NCBI RefSeq assembly: GCF_001597735.1
Contig: NZ_LUTS01000003.1
Span: 1-64,000 of the forward strand
Source: Neptuniibacter pectenicola
GTDB lineage: Bacteria > Pseudomonadota > Gammaproteobacteria > Pseudomonadales > Balneatricaceae
Direction of reading: 5' to 3'
DNA: 64,000 nucleotides
A model generated the notes under the pieces. That model saw nothing but the letters and a program-made list of their open reading frames with translations. It was not told the DNA's origin and ran no database searches. The position numbers were made by a program, and so were the translations under genes. Shown one piece after another: positions 55,756 through 64,000 of the stretch (its first letter is position 1; each line of letters starts with the position of its first letter).

Positions 55756-57152
55756 TGACTATCGCCGTACTATTTATCACACTTTTCGGCTGCATGTTGA
55801 TCGGTATGCCGATCGCTATTGCGTTGGGTTTATCCTCGGTAACGACGATTCTGCTGTTTTCAAATGATTCGCTTGCATCCATTTCATTGAAGCTATTTGA
55901 AGCGACATCCGAGCACTATACGTTACTGGCGATTCCATTCTTTATTTTATCTTCATCGTTCCTATCGACCGGTGGTGTTGCTAAACGATTGATTAACTTT
56001 GCGGTTGATACGGTTGGCCACATTCGTGGTGGTTTGGCGATGGCATCCGTCATGGCGTGTATGCTCTTTGCGGCTGTATCGGGTTCATCACCTGCCACCG
56101 TGGCGGCTATCGGGACTATCTGTATCGCGGGTATGGTGCGCTCGGGTTATCCACAGTCCTTTGCGGCAGGCGTTATAGCTAATGCGGGTACGTTAGGTAT
56201 TTTGATACCGCCTTCGATTGTTATGCTGGTTTATGCTGCTGCGACTGAAGTATCTGCGTCCCGTATGTTTATGGCCGGTTTTATTCCTGGCTTAATGATG
56301 GGGCTTATTTTAATGATCGCAATTTACATTGTTGCGAGAGTTAAAGGTCTTCCTTCTCAGCCATTCCCTGGCTTTAAAGCGCTTGCGAAATCAGGATTGA
56401 TTGCGCTAGGTGGCTTGATGCTTATTATCATCGTATTGGGTTCTATATACGGTGGTGTGGCATCGCCAACGGAGGCGGCGGCGGTAGCGGCTGTGTATGG
56501 TTACTTTATTGCGGTAATGGGATACCGAGATATAGGGCCTATGAAAGGGATCCCTTGGCAGAAGTCGGGGGAAAACATCATTTCTGCAGCGGTACGTAAC
56601 GTTGTGCAGATGATTATCGCGATCCCTAAATCGGTGAGCGACCCTGAAGTCCGTAAAGTGCTGCTGGATGCGTCAAAAGTATCCATGATGCTGCTCTTCA
56701 TCATTGCGAATGCGATGTTGTTTGCTCACGTTCTAACGACAGAGCGTATACCACACACGATTGCAGAACAGATTATTGCATGGGGCTTACCTGCGTGGGG
56801 CTTCCTGATTGTGGTCAATATTCTGCTGTTGATTGCGGGTAACTTTATGGAGCCTTCAGCAATCTTGTTGATTATGGCGCCTATCTTGTTCCCGATTGCG
56901 ATGAAGCTGGGTATCGACCCTATTCATCTAGGTATCATCATGGTGGTAAATATGGAGATCGGGATGTTAACCCCGCCTGTGGGGCTCAATCTCTTTGTCA
57001 CCGCCGGGATAACCGGGCAGAACATGATATGGGTGATCAAAGCCTGTCTCCCTTGGTTGTGTTTGCTCTTAGGTTTCTTAATGTTGATTACATACGTTCC
57101 TCAGATCTCGCTCTTCTTGCCAGAGTATATCGATCAGTTGAACGGGTATTAA
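55755..57152 (+). CDS. dctM: TRAP transporter large permease DctM
   Basis: A 465-residue polytopic symporter subunit that uses a sodium gradient to import C4-dicarboxylates. Typical DctM stretches: AIPFFILSSSFLSTGGVAKRL, AVSGSSPATVAAIG, GTLGILIPPSIVMLVYA, YGGVASPTEAAAVAAVYG and MEIGMLTPPVGLNLFVTAG. With dctP frameshifted, this permease may lack its partner. Confidence 0.94.
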   Translation: MTIAVLFITLFGCMLIGMPIAIALGLSSVTTILLFSNDSLASISLKLFEATSEHYTLLAIPFFILSSSFLSTGGVAKRLINFAVDTVGHIRGGLAMASVMACMLFAAVSGSSPATVAAIGTICIAGMVRSGYPQSFAAGVIANAGTLGILIPPSIVMLVYAAATEVSASRMFMAGFIPGLMMGLILMIAIYIVARVKGLPSQPFPGFKALAKSGLIALGGLMLIIIVLGSIYGGVASPTEAAAVAAVYGYFIAVMGYRDIGPMKGIPWQKSGENIISAAVRNVVQMIIAIPKSVSDPEVRKVLLDASKVSMMLLFIIANAMLFAHVLTTERIPHTIAEQIIAWGLPAWGFLIVVNILLLIAGNFMEPSAILLIMAPILFPIAMKLGIDPIHLGIIMVVNMEIGMLTPPVGLNLFVTAGITGQNMIWVIKACLPWLCLLLGFLMLITYVPQISLFLPEYIDQLNGY

Positions 57153-57166
57153 TTAATCTCGTCCTA

Positions 57167-57190
57167 GGGAGACTTCCCTTAAAGTCTCCC
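57167..57190 (+). repeat. Inverted repeat after dctM
   Basis: GGGAGACTT-(6)-AAGTCTCCC stem-loop, 14 bp after the dctM stop, without a T run; the true terminator follows at 57218. Confidence 0.6.
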
Positions 57191-57217
57191 GCCCCTAATC
57201 TGTTGATTAGTGCATTT

Positions 57218-57245
57218 AACCACCGTTTACGGTGGTTTTTTTTTG
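57218..57245 (+). terminator. Terminator of the dctPQM operon
   Basis: AACCACCGT-TT-ACGGTGGTT with an unbroken T run after it. Confidence 0.9.
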
Positions 57246-57274
57246 TCTATAAGAATTTTCGTTACTTAGCACTA

Positions 57275-57304
57275 TTGGGTAGTTCAGCTGGTAACAGGTA
57301 TAAT
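57275..57304 (+). promoter_or_regulatory. Possible sigma-70 promoter
   Basis: TTGGGT (57275-57280), an 18-bp spacer and TATAAT (57299-57304) lie 19 bp before the next start codon. Confidence 0.4.
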
Positions 57305-57322
57305 CCGCGCTTCAATCTATTT

Positions 57323-57844
57323 ATGACAAAAAGAGATACTAGGGTGTTAGGTTATTTAGCAGCGGTGTGGGGTATTACCGGTATTGGCCTATTGTTGGGC
57401 AGTGCTATCTATCGTTTAAGCTCGATAGGTTGGCAAACGTTCTCCTATCAATTGGATTGGTATCATTGGTTAGCTATGGCGGTTTGTGTTGCCTTTATGG
57501 GGTTTGCCGAAGGTTATCGTGGCTTTCAACAAGCATGGTCGCCACGCGTTGCTGCGCGTATCTTGTACTTGTCGAAGAATGTATCCCCTTTACGTTTGCT
57601 ATTTGCACCGTTGTTTTGCATGGGTTTTTTCTCCATTGTACGTAAACGTATGATTGTGACCTACTGCCTAACATTAGGCATTATCGGTATGGTGCTTTTA
57701 GTGCATCAGTTGGAACAGCCTTGGCGCGGTATTATCGACCTAGGGGTCGTGACTGGATTAATTTGGGGCGTTACTTCGCTGATCCTCTTTACCTTGCAAG
57801 CCTTTTTCGGTCAGCGTTTTAATCACTCGCCTGAGATGCCTTAA
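57323..57844 (+). CDS. Conserved membrane protein, unknown function
   Basis: A 173-residue protein with four predicted membrane helices (about residues 9-30, 47-65, 90-108 area and two near 115-165), including VCVAFMGFAEGYRGFQ. No functional family recognised. The open frame extends upstream into dctM, but homology-like membrane topology and the nearby promoter favour the start at 57323. It ends 8 bp before the pseudouridine synthase gene and is probably cotranscribed with it. Confidence 0.7.
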   Translation: MTKRDTRVLGYLAAVWGITGIGLLLGSAIYRLSSIGWQTFSYQLDWYHWLAMAVCVAFMGFAEGYRGFQQAWSPRVAARILYLSKNVSPLRLLFAPLFCMGFFSIVRKRMIVTYCLTLGIIGMVLLVHQLEQPWRGIIDLGVVTGLIWGVTSLILFTLQAFFGQRFNHSPEMP

Positions 57845-57852
57845 GTGCATCT

Positions 57853-58782
57853 ATGACCGCCGAGTCCGCGCCGTTCTGCCTAACCTTTAAGGTATTTCAT
57901 TCTGAAATATCGCTAACTCAGTTTCTTGCCGCTCGCCTGGTGGATGCCCATCAGGTGAGGCTACCGACACTTTTCTCCCAAGGGTTCATTTTAGTTGATG
58001 GCCAGACAGCGCGATCAGAACAAGGGGTAAGCCTTGGACAGACGGTGAAGGTTTACTTGCCGGGGCATCAGGAAGCAGCGGTTGATACCCGATGGCGCCG
58101 GGTCTGGGAAAATGAGGAGCTGTTGGCGCTGTATAAGCCCCACCTGCTGCCCGTAAGCCGCACTACGCGTAACCTGTACCATACGCTGATCTCCCTTGTT
58201 CGGCGTGAAACGCCTTATACTGAATGTCAGCTGTTACACCGGTTAGATACGGAAACGGCTGGGCTTATTGTGCTGGCTAAAGATAAAGCGGCAGACCGGA
58301 AGTGGAAGCCGTTACTTAACCAATTGATGGTTGAGAAGATCTATTATGCGTGGGTCAGTGGTGAGCCTGAATGGGCGCATAAGGAGTACGCGTGTGAACT
58401 GTCCGAGAAAAAAGGCAGTTTAATTCGTAGTCAGGTCTATGTTGTTGAGCCGCAAGCGTCTGCGCTGTTCCTTAAACCAAAATACAGTAAAACAGCGTTT
58501 AGCGTTGTGCAGCGAGAACCCGGACGCGCGCTTATAGAGTGCCAACTCTTTACTGGACGTAAACATCAAATTCGTGCCCAGTTAGCGCATTTAGGTCACC
58601 CTTTACTAGGGGATAAGATATACGCACATCAAGGCTGGTATTATTTGCAGCGCTTAGAACGGGCGCTATCAGAACAGGATTACCAGCGACTGACGAGCCG
58701 ATATCAGCGTTTAGAGGCTGTAAAATTGGTGTTGTCGTTACCTGAGAGAGTTGAGATAACGACTGATACCTATCGATACTAG
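57853..58782 (+). CDS. RluA family pseudouridine synthase
   Basis: A 309-residue RNA pseudouridine synthase with the catalytic motif HRLDTETAG and the later RluA motifs FTGRKHQIRAQLAHLGHPLLGD. An S4-like N-terminal region is reduced. Its target (rRNA or tRNA position) cannot be told from sequence; it resembles the RluA-like proteins called YqcB/TruC or Rsu-A family relatives in Pseudomonas. Convergent with ilvA. Confidence 0.87.
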   Translation: MTAESAPFCLTFKVFHSEISLTQFLAARLVDAHQVRLPTLFSQGFILVDGQTARSEQGVSLGQTVKVYLPGHQEAAVDTRWRRVWENEELLALYKPHLLPVSRTTRNLYHTLISLVRRETPYTECQLLHRLDTETAGLIVLAKDKAADRKWKPLLNQLMVEKIYYAWVSGEPEWAHKEYACELSEKKGSLIRSQVYVVEPQASALFLKPKYSKTAFSVVQREPGRALIECQLFTGRKHQIRAQLAHLGHPLLGDKIYAHQGWYYLQRLERALSEQDYQRLTSRYQRLEAVKLVLSLPERVEITTDTYRY

Positions 58783-58802
58783 TAGTTATTCAAGGGGTGG
58801 CG

Positions 58803-60320
58803 CTACCCTAAAAACAGTTTATACGCTGTATTATCTGTTTCTTCCCAGTAGTTGTAGCCAATTTCAGACAGAAACTCACCCACTTGGGCCCGTTCAGAAT
58901 CGGGAACCTGCATGCCGACCAATACACGACCATAGGCCGCGCCATGGTTGCGGTAGTGAAACATTGAAATATTCCACTTGCCACCCAGTTTACTGAGGAA
59001 GTTCATCAAAGCGCCCGGACGTTCAGGGAACTCAAAGCGGTAGATCACTTCATTGGTGAGGCTTTTAGGTGAGTGACCGCCGACCATATAGCGCACATGG
59101 AGTTTAGCGATCTCATTCTCTGTAAGGTCTTCGACCTCATAGGCTTGATCACGCAACTCTTTGAGCAGTTCATCACGGCCATTTCCGCCTGAGGTGAGCT
59201 GAATACCCGCGAAAACAATTGCGTTGTTGTCATCACTGTAACGGTAATTGAACTCCGTGATATTACGTTTACCTAAGGCCGAGCAAAACTTCTTGAAGCT
59301 GCCTGCTTTTTCAGGAATACGCGCGGCAATAATCGCTTCACGTTTTTCCCCTAACTCCGAACGCTCAGCAATATGTCGTAAGCGATCAAAGTTAACGTTG
59401 GCACCTGAGTCGATAGCGATTAATGTTTTTTCGCGACAGGCTTCGCGAGCAACATACTTCTTCATACCGGCTACACCAAGTGCGCCGGCAGGTTCACAGA
59501 TCGAGCGAGTGTCATCGTAAATATCTTTGATGGCGGCACAGATCTCATCAGTGGAGACCGTGATCACTTCATCGACATATTTTTTTGCGACCTCAAAGGT
59601 GTTTTCACCAATGATGGCAACGGCAACACCGTCAGCAAAAATGCCCACTTGGTCGAGGGTCACTCGCTTACCTGCATCTAGGGCTGCTTTTAGGCACGCG
59701 GAATCTTCCGATTCGACACCGATCACTTTGGTCTCGGGGCGAAGGTATTTCACATAGGCGGCAATACCTGCGATTAAACCGCCCCCGCCAACAGGGACAA
59801 AAATCGCATCAATAGGGCCTGATTCTTGACGCAGAATCTCCATTGCCACGGTGCCTTGGCCCGCGATCACATCAGGGTCATCAAATGGATGGACATAGGT
59901 CATGCCCTTTTCTTTAACAAGCTTCTGCGCATAGGCGGCCGCATCATCATAAGCATCCCCGTGCAAAACAACTTTGCCACCTAAGCGGCGAACATTGTTT
60001 ACTTTTACATCAGGGGTTGTTTTTGGCATGACGATGGTGGCTTTGACGCCTAAGTATTTAGCCGACATGGCTAAACCTTGTGCATGGTTGCCTGCGGACG
60101 CGGCAACAACGCCACAGTCTCGCTGTGCTTGGCTCAGTTGAGCCATCTTGTTGTACGCGCCGCGAATTTTAAATGAGAAGACGGGCTGCTTATCTTCGCG
60201 CTTAAGTAAAATTCGATTTTCCAGACGTTCGGAGAGGCCTTTGGCTTCATCCAAGGGGGTTTCTATTGCCACGTCGTAAACACGTGCTTCTAAAATTTTC
60301 TTTATATAACGGTCTGGCAT
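58803..60320 (-). CDS. ilvA: Threonine ammonia-lyase, biosynthetic
   Basis: First step of isoleucine synthesis: threonine to 2-oxobutanoate and ammonia. 505 aa (E. coli 514). PLP lysine in SFKIRGAYNKM, phosphate loop VGGGGLIAG, and two C-terminal ACT-like regulatory domains (from about residue 325) that bind isoleucine and valine. Divergent from rpiA, the arrangement common in gammaproteobacteria. Confidence 0.95.
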   Translation of the reverse strand: MPDRYIKKILEARVYDVAIETPLDEAKGLSERLENRILLKREDKQPVFSFKIRGAYNKMAQLSQAQRDCGVVAASAGNHAQGLAMSAKYLGVKATIVMPKTTPDVKVNNVRRLGGKVVLHGDAYDDAAAYAQKLVKEKGMTYVHPFDDPDVIAGQGTVAMEILRQESGPIDAIFVPVGGGGLIAGIAAYVKYLRPETKVIGVESEDSACLKAALDAGKRVTLDQVGIFADGVAVAIIGENTFEVAKKYVDEVITVSTDEICAAIKDIYDDTRSICEPAGALGVAGMKKYVAREACREKTLIAIDSGANVNFDRLRHIAERSELGEKREAIIAARIPEKAGSFKKFCSALGKRNITEFNYRYSDDNNAIVFAGIQLTSGGNGRDELLKELRDQAYEVEDLTENEIAKLHVRYMVGGHSPKSLTNEVIYRFEFPERPGALMNFLSKLGGKWNISMFHYRNHGAAYGRVLVGMQVPDSERAQVGEFLSEIGYNYWEETDNTAYKLFLG

Positions 60321-60482
60321 AGGGATAACTTCATCTGAAAAACCAAATAGGGTAGAAATGGTAAAGGCAAAGCGGTATTGCGTCTACACGATGGAGGCGA
60401 TGCAGCGTATAATTTACGCAGAAATTAACATTTATTAGCAAATACGGGTGTTTTAACCGCCCGTTAAGCACAGGTGCCAATC

Positions 60483-61154
60483 ATGACGCAGGATGAGATG
60501 AAAAAAGCAGTTGCCGAAGCTGCTGTGGAATACATCAAACCTAAACTGAATAAAGAGAGCATTGTGGGTGTAGGTACAGGCTCCACTGCAAATTTCTTTA
60601 TCGATGCACTTGCTGAAATAAAGCATATGTTTGATGGTGCTGTTGCAAGTTCAGAAGCGACCGCTGAGCGGTTGAAAGCGCAGGGAATCGAGGTGTTCGA
60701 TTTGAACGCGGTGTCTGAAATGGATGTGTATGTTGATGGTGCTGATGAATTTGATTCCGGTTTGAACCTTGTTAAAGGGGGAGGTGGCGCATTAACACGC
60801 GAGAAGATCGTTGCTGCCGTGGCGAAAGAGTTTGTGTGTATTGTTGATAGCACTAAAAAAGTGGGTGTACTCGGCGCATTCCCTTTGCCTGTAGAAGTGA
60901 TCCCTATGGCACGTTCATATGTGGCCCGTGAGATTGTTAAATTAGACGGTATGCCTGAATGGCGAGAAGGCTTCGTTACTGATAATGGTAATCTGATCCT
61001 TGATGTTCATGATATGGAAATCATGCACGCTAAAGCGTTAGAAACGCAGCTCAATAATATTGTGGGTGTTGTCACTAATGGTTTGTTTGCTAACCGCGGC
61101 GCGGATGTTGTCTTGATGGGCACGCCGGACGGCGTTGAAACGATCGCGCTATAA
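60483..61154 (+). CDS. rpiA: Ribose-5-phosphate isomerase A
   Basis: Interconverts ribose 5-phosphate and ribulose 5-phosphate; 223 aa. [44 protein letters not shown] and [13 protein letters not shown] are diagnostic, with the catalytic Asp and Glu pair in DGADE and REKI. The start at 60483 matches E. coli MTQDE; a GTG 9 bases upstream overlaps the ribosome site. Confidence 0.96.
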   Translation: MTQDEMKKAVAEAAVEYIKPKLNKESIVGVGTGSTANFFIDALAEIKHMFDGAVASSEATAERLKAQGIEVFDLNAVSEMDVYVDGADEFDSGLNLVKGGGGALTREKIVAAVAKEFVCIVDSTKKVGVLGAFPLPVEVIPMARSYVAREIVKLDGMPEWREGFVTDNGNLILDVHDMEIMHAKALETQLNNIVGVVTNGLFANRGADVVLMGTPDGVETIAL

Positions 61155-61174
61155 GCGATGTCTCGCTCGTTATT

Positions 61175-61204
61175 AAAAGCCTCGCGTTTGCGGGGCTTTT
61201 TTGA
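61175..61204. terminator. Terminator after rpiA
   Basis: AAAAGCC-CGC and GCG-GGCTTTT arms with a T run, between the convergent rpiA and a small membrane gene. Confidence 0.85.
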
Positions 61205-61216
61205 TTGCGTGCGGCC

Positions 61217-61507
61217 TTACTCTGTTTGGCCTGCTTTCTTTGTTCTATCGGTACAGCGCCATCCACCCATGATTGCAAGCCCAACAAATAGAAGTGCCGT
61301 CATCTCTATACTGTTGCTGACGAGCATTAGTTTGGCATGGTAAAGGCTTGATGCGCCAAGTACTAAACCTGCACTAATCACACAGGTTACCGCCCCGATT
61401 AAAAACGCAATGTAAGTTGGCTGCTCTCGTTTTGCACACCATTTAGCTAATAAGCCAATGGTAAGCCAGTAGCTGAGTAAGATGGCAATCGCGGTTAAAT
61501 TTTCCAT
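61217..61507 (-). CDS. Small membrane protein (96 aa)
   Basis: A 96-residue protein with three hydrophobic segments (about residues 5-22, 32-50 and 60-80). No family recognised with certainty. The ATG at 61507 is used; the frame extends to a TTG at 61546. No ribosome site stands out. Confidence 0.6.
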   Translation of the reverse strand: MENLTAIAILLSYWLTIGLLAKWCAKREQPTYIAFLIGAVTCVISAGLVLGASSLYHAKLMLVSNSIEMTALLFVGLAIMGGWRCTDRTKKAGQTE

Positions 61508-61783
61508 GGGTTTCCAGATGGTTGCTATAATTGGGCTCAGGCTCAATAAACCGGTTGGTCATTGTATCAGGGCTTTATGACACCGGGGTTAAATGATGGG
61601 TCGATATCCCTGTTTTTAAAAAATCGCATTTATTCTGTTTATTCCTATCCTTGTTAATCTGTTGTAGTTAGCGTATTTCGCGGCGCCCGTTGCTTTCCTT
61701 ATTAAATGACGGCTCATTTTTCTGCCCATCTGTCTTTCTAGATAATAGATATGATTGATAAATTGAGATCAAGGTGGATACCC

Positions 61784-61876
61784 ATGACGAAAGAAGCAGA
61801 CGTAATAAATATCGCTGTATTAATTGTTCATGGCACTCAGGTTTTAGATATAACGGGGCGTGTTGTCGCTAGATAA
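61784..61876 (+). pseudogene. Fragment of a DJ-1/PfpI-type (GATase1-like) protein
   Basis: AAGGTGG and an ATG lead into 30 codons reading INIAVLIVHGTQVLDITG, which matches the first strand and turn of DJ-1/PfpI proteins and GlxA-type AraC regulators (compare VLLFPGVQVLDVTGP). A stop follows. In another frame the next codons read PDFFALNV, similar to the expected continuation (DVFALAN), so a frameshift and then loss of the rest of the gene is likely. What remains is only the first tenth of such a protein. Confidence 0.6.
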
Positions 61877-62046
61877 CGCCTGATTTTTTTGCGCTTAATG
61901 TTAAAAAGAGGGTGGTGTAGCAGGGAGAATCGGGTGTGTTTATCGAGCACTGAGCAGTGGTTGTTATCGCCCGATAAATATTGAGCTGTTTTTATGGATG
62001 TAGATGTAAAAACAGCTCAATGCTTTTTGCAGTTTTCCTTAGACGC
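61877..62046. repeat. Gene-free stretch with a 14-bp inverted repeat
   Basis: ATTGAGCTGTTTTT (61980-61993) and AAAAACAGCTCAAT (62008-62021) are perfect inverted copies around a 14-base loop. The T run lies inside the arms, not after them, so it is not a standard terminator. It is 25 bp past the stop of the small gene at 62047. Confidence 0.65.
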
Positions 62047-62169
62047 TTAGAACGTCATCCGGCTAACGGCAATGCTCGCAGGCATGGTAATCCAAGCCAT
62101 AGCGATTAAATTAATGATGATCCAAGCGAAGCCAGAAGAGTCGCGGAAGTTTTCGTTATGTTCTGCCAT
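62047..62169 (-). CDS. Small single-pass membrane protein (40 aa)
   Basis: A 40-codon gene with AGGGGTGA ahead of its ATG: MAEHNENFRDSSGFAW, then a hydrophobic stretch with IIINLIAMAWITMPASIAV, ending SRMTF. A soluble acidic head plus one membrane helix is typical of small accessory subunits of membrane complexes, but no specific family is recognised. It stands alone. The good ribosome site and the clean hydrophobic helix argue that it is real. Confidence 0.6.
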   Translation of the reverse strand: MAEHNENFRDSSGFAWIIINLIAMAWITMPASIAVSRMTF

Positions 62170-62583
62170 GGTAGTCACCCCTTATTTAAGACATAACGGT
62201 GCCAACCTATTCAGCGAAGTAAATGATCTATTACTTCAACCCTATTCGCCTGAACCTTTAAGGTTTCTTTTGGCCGGGTATCGTGAACGGTTAGAACCGT
62301 AGTTAATATGCATAGAACTGTCTTGGTTTGTCTGTAATAGACGCGCCCAATGGCGCGGGATTTTAACAGGGTTGGTTAAAATTTAATAGATAATTTATAT
62401 GAGCTACTTATGATGTAATAGCGGCGCTATATCATTACTTTTTATATGGTTTTAGTAGGCGGTTGCCAATTAATTAAGTATTCGTGAGCAATATGTTGGT
62501 TTTTTATGGAATGTTCGGCCCCTATTCATAAAATTCGATTATGATTAAACGATTAGTGTTATGTAAATGGGCGAAAAATAATT
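62170..62583. other. Intergenic region before the DUF748 gene
   Basis: About 415 bp, AT-rich, with no supported gene. GCGCCCAATGGCGCGGGATTTTAA near 62343 includes a weak GCGCC/GGCGC hairpin. It presumably holds the promoters of the flanking divergent genes. Confidence 0.4.
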
Positions 62584-64000
62584 ATGGTACGTTTTCTTCT
62601 TATCATCCTCGTTGCAATGGCTCTGTTATTGCACAACCTTCCGTACCTTGTACGGGATCAGGTTGTTATTTGGTTATTGAATAATGGCGCTGAGACGGCA
62701 GAGTTAAAAGCGATTAACGTGGATTGGTTTGATGGGCGCTTAAGTATCGAAGGGCTTAAGGCTTCTGCGGAGGGTAAGCCCGCGCTTGCGGTTGATCAGC
62801 TCAGTGTGGCGCTGGATTATGCCCAGCTAGCCGACGAGAGAGTACTATTAACGGCGGTTGAGCTGGCGGGTATCAATGTGGGTATCCGAGAGCAAGATAA
62901 ACAGTTGTGGCTTGGGCCTCTCGATCTGAACCAATTGACCCAGAGTGATAAGACCGTAGAGGCGGAACCCGACGCGGAAGAGGGCAGCTCTAATTGGAGT
63001 TTTGGACTGAAGGAGTTGCAGTTACGTGATATTAATTGGCGGGCCGAAGTTGCAGGACAAAAACACCATTTAACCTTAAGCACGGGGCGTGTAGCGGATT
63101 TCTACCAATGGGATCAGGATCAATTGGTAGCGGTCGACTTAGAGGGTACCTTAAATGATGCACCTATTTTGCTCTCGTCCAACTCTCGCCCGTTACCAGA
63201 AGAGAAAAGCTCAGAGCTCAAAGTTAAACTCAAAAACTTCCCCCTACACAGCGTTACCGCTGTCTTTTTGCCAACGTTGCGCGCACATATCGATCTTGAT
63301 TTAAGTATTAAGGCGCAAAGTAATAGTGGTAGCCATTTAACCTCTATTGTTCAAAGCGGTTCGGTTCGCGTGAGAAACCTGAGTTATGCGCAAGAGGGGC
63401 TACAGGTTAAAGAGCAAAGCTTGGCGTGGAATGGCGGTGTTAATGTGGCGCTACTTGGCAGTGAGTTAAAATCGCTCAAAACCAAAGGCGAGTTGGCCCT
63501 GCAAGGGTTGGCTCTGACCCAAGCCGGTAGCCAGGTTTCATTGGACAGTCTTAAGGTGAACTCTGCTATTAATTTGCAGGGGTTAACGTCGTTGAATCTG
63601 TCCGCTCTGGTGCTTGATGCCAAAAAGCTGCAGCTCTCCCAAGCTGCTCAGGCGATGAATGCGGATGACCTTCACCTCACGGCCGATGCCATTAACCTAC
63701 AGGATCTAACGCAACTCAGCCTGTCTGGGCTATTGCTCGATGTGAATCAATTGCAGCTGTCTCAAGCGAAGCAGCGTGTACAGGTCAGTAGGTTACAGTT
63801 GTCCGCAGGTGCTGAAACTCAAGATATGCAGATATGGCAAGCCACGGTTCCAACGTTAACGCTCGCGGATATTGATCTATCGGCGGCGGGCGAGTCGCTC
63901 GTGACCTTGAAAGGTTTAACGCTGAAATCAGCGGTTGTGCAACATACCGATAAAATCTCTCTGGCCGAGTTAGAGGCTGATCAGTTAGTCGTTGAAGGTG
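62584..64000 (+). CDS. AsmA-like/DUF748 protein, N-terminal part
   Basis: An open frame from the ATG at 62584 to the window end (472 codons, no stop), so the gene continues to the right. It has an N-terminal membrane anchor (residues about 3-20, FLLIILVAMALLLHNLPYLV), then a DUF748/AsmA-type beta-rich repeat protein: INVDWFDGRLSIEGL, LSVALDYAQLADERVLLTAVELAGI. The later part contains several repeats of the form L-x-LSGLLLDVNQLQLSQA. Such proteins span the periplasm and help move lipids or maintain the outer membrane. The exact family is inferred from the fold pattern. Confidence 0.75.
   Translation, partial: MVRFLLIILVAMALLLHNLPYLVRDQVVIWLLNNGAETAELKAINVDWFDGRLSIEGLKASAEGKPALAVDQLSVALDYAQLADERVLLTAVELAGINVGIREQDKQLWLGPLDLNQLTQSDKTVEAEPDAEEGSSNWSFGLKELQLRDINWRAEVAGQKHHLTLSTGRVADFYQWDQDQLVAVDLEGTLNDAPILLSSNSRPLPEEKSSELKVKLKNFPLHSVTAVFLPTLRAHIDLDLSIKAQSNSGSHLTSIVQSGSVRVRNLSYAQEGLQVKEQSLAWNGGVNVALLGSELKSLKTKGELALQGLALTQAGSQVSLDSLKVNSAINLQGLTSLNLSALVLDAKKLQLSQAAQAMNADDLHLTADAINLQDLTQLSLSGLLLDVNQLQLSQAKQRVQVSRLQLSAGAETQDMQIWQATVPTLTLADIDLSAAGESLVTLKGLTLKSAVVQHTDKISLAELEADQLVVEG

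Noticed and set aside
57276-57305. tRNA-like stretch (GTAGTTCAGCTGGT, a D-arm look-alike)
   Set aside because: No T-arm (GTTCRANNC), no acceptor stem and no anticodon loop can be found around it; the TATAAT at its end reads better as a promoter.
57029-57322. N-terminal extension of the membrane protein at 57323 into dctM
   Set aside because: The extension is an out-of-frame reading of dctM and of its terminator; a promoter and start codon lie after the terminator.

Overview
The window reads as the chromosome of a marine gammaproteobacterium of the Oceanospirillaceae/Pseudomonadales type. The evidence is the pyrE-crc-rph-yicC block, crc itself, an AlgQ/Rsd gene, a complete MSHA pilus locus, a DctBD-regulated TRAP system and the ilvA/rpiA divergent pair. 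The genus cannot be fixed from sequence alone; Amphritea, Neptunomonas or Marinobacterium relatives would fit. Genes are dense, with short overlaps inside operons and many clear hairpin terminators.

Layout. 1-70 is the 3' tail of a 5S rRNA gene with its terminator, followed by a fabI-type reductase. 1215-14412 is a 15-gene MSHA type IV pilus operon (PilM/N/O-like proteins, MshK, secretin MshL, MshM, MshN, ATPase MshE with an N-terminal c-di-GMP-binding motif, MshG, then six pilin or pilin-like genes). 14446-17848 is pyrE, crc, rph and yicC. 17825-24312 is a small genomic island bounded by a perfect 23-bp direct repeat made of the last codons of yicC. It carries a winged-helix protein, a large PLD nuclease-helicase-DUF3427 protein and a hipBA toxin-antitoxin pair with three operator copies, plus about 750 bp of unusual palindromes and repeats at its right end. 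No integrase gene is visible.

24382-30676 is a D-amino-acid/5-oxoproline block: a D-amino acid transaminase, a LysR regulator, and an operon in which the two halves of D-glutamate cyclase (DUF1445 and DUF4392) flank the 5-oxoprolinase genes pxpA, pxpB and pxpC. 31278-36059 holds a MepM-like peptidoglycan endopeptidase and gmk-rpoZ-spoT. 36072-48098 is mostly housekeeping: gamma-glutamyltransferase, an HDOD protein, an ABC-F ATPase, an FKBP prolyl isomerase, a WD40 lipoprotein, Rsd/AlgQ, a FliL-like protein, gshA and pyruvate kinase.

48236-57152 is a C4-dicarboxylate locus: dctB-dctD, a chemoreceptor with a c-type heme motif, a sigma-54 promoter, and dctP-dctQ-dctM. dctP is frameshifted by a 5-bp tandem duplication. 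57323-64000 has a membrane protein, an RluA-family pseudouridine synthase, ilvA, rpiA, small membrane proteins, a decayed DJ-1/PfpI-like fragment, and the start of a large AsmA/DUF748-like protein that runs off the window end.

The items most worth follow-up are the integrase-less yicC island with its candidate defence module, the split D-glutamate cyclase/5-oxoprolinase operon, and the dctP frameshift.
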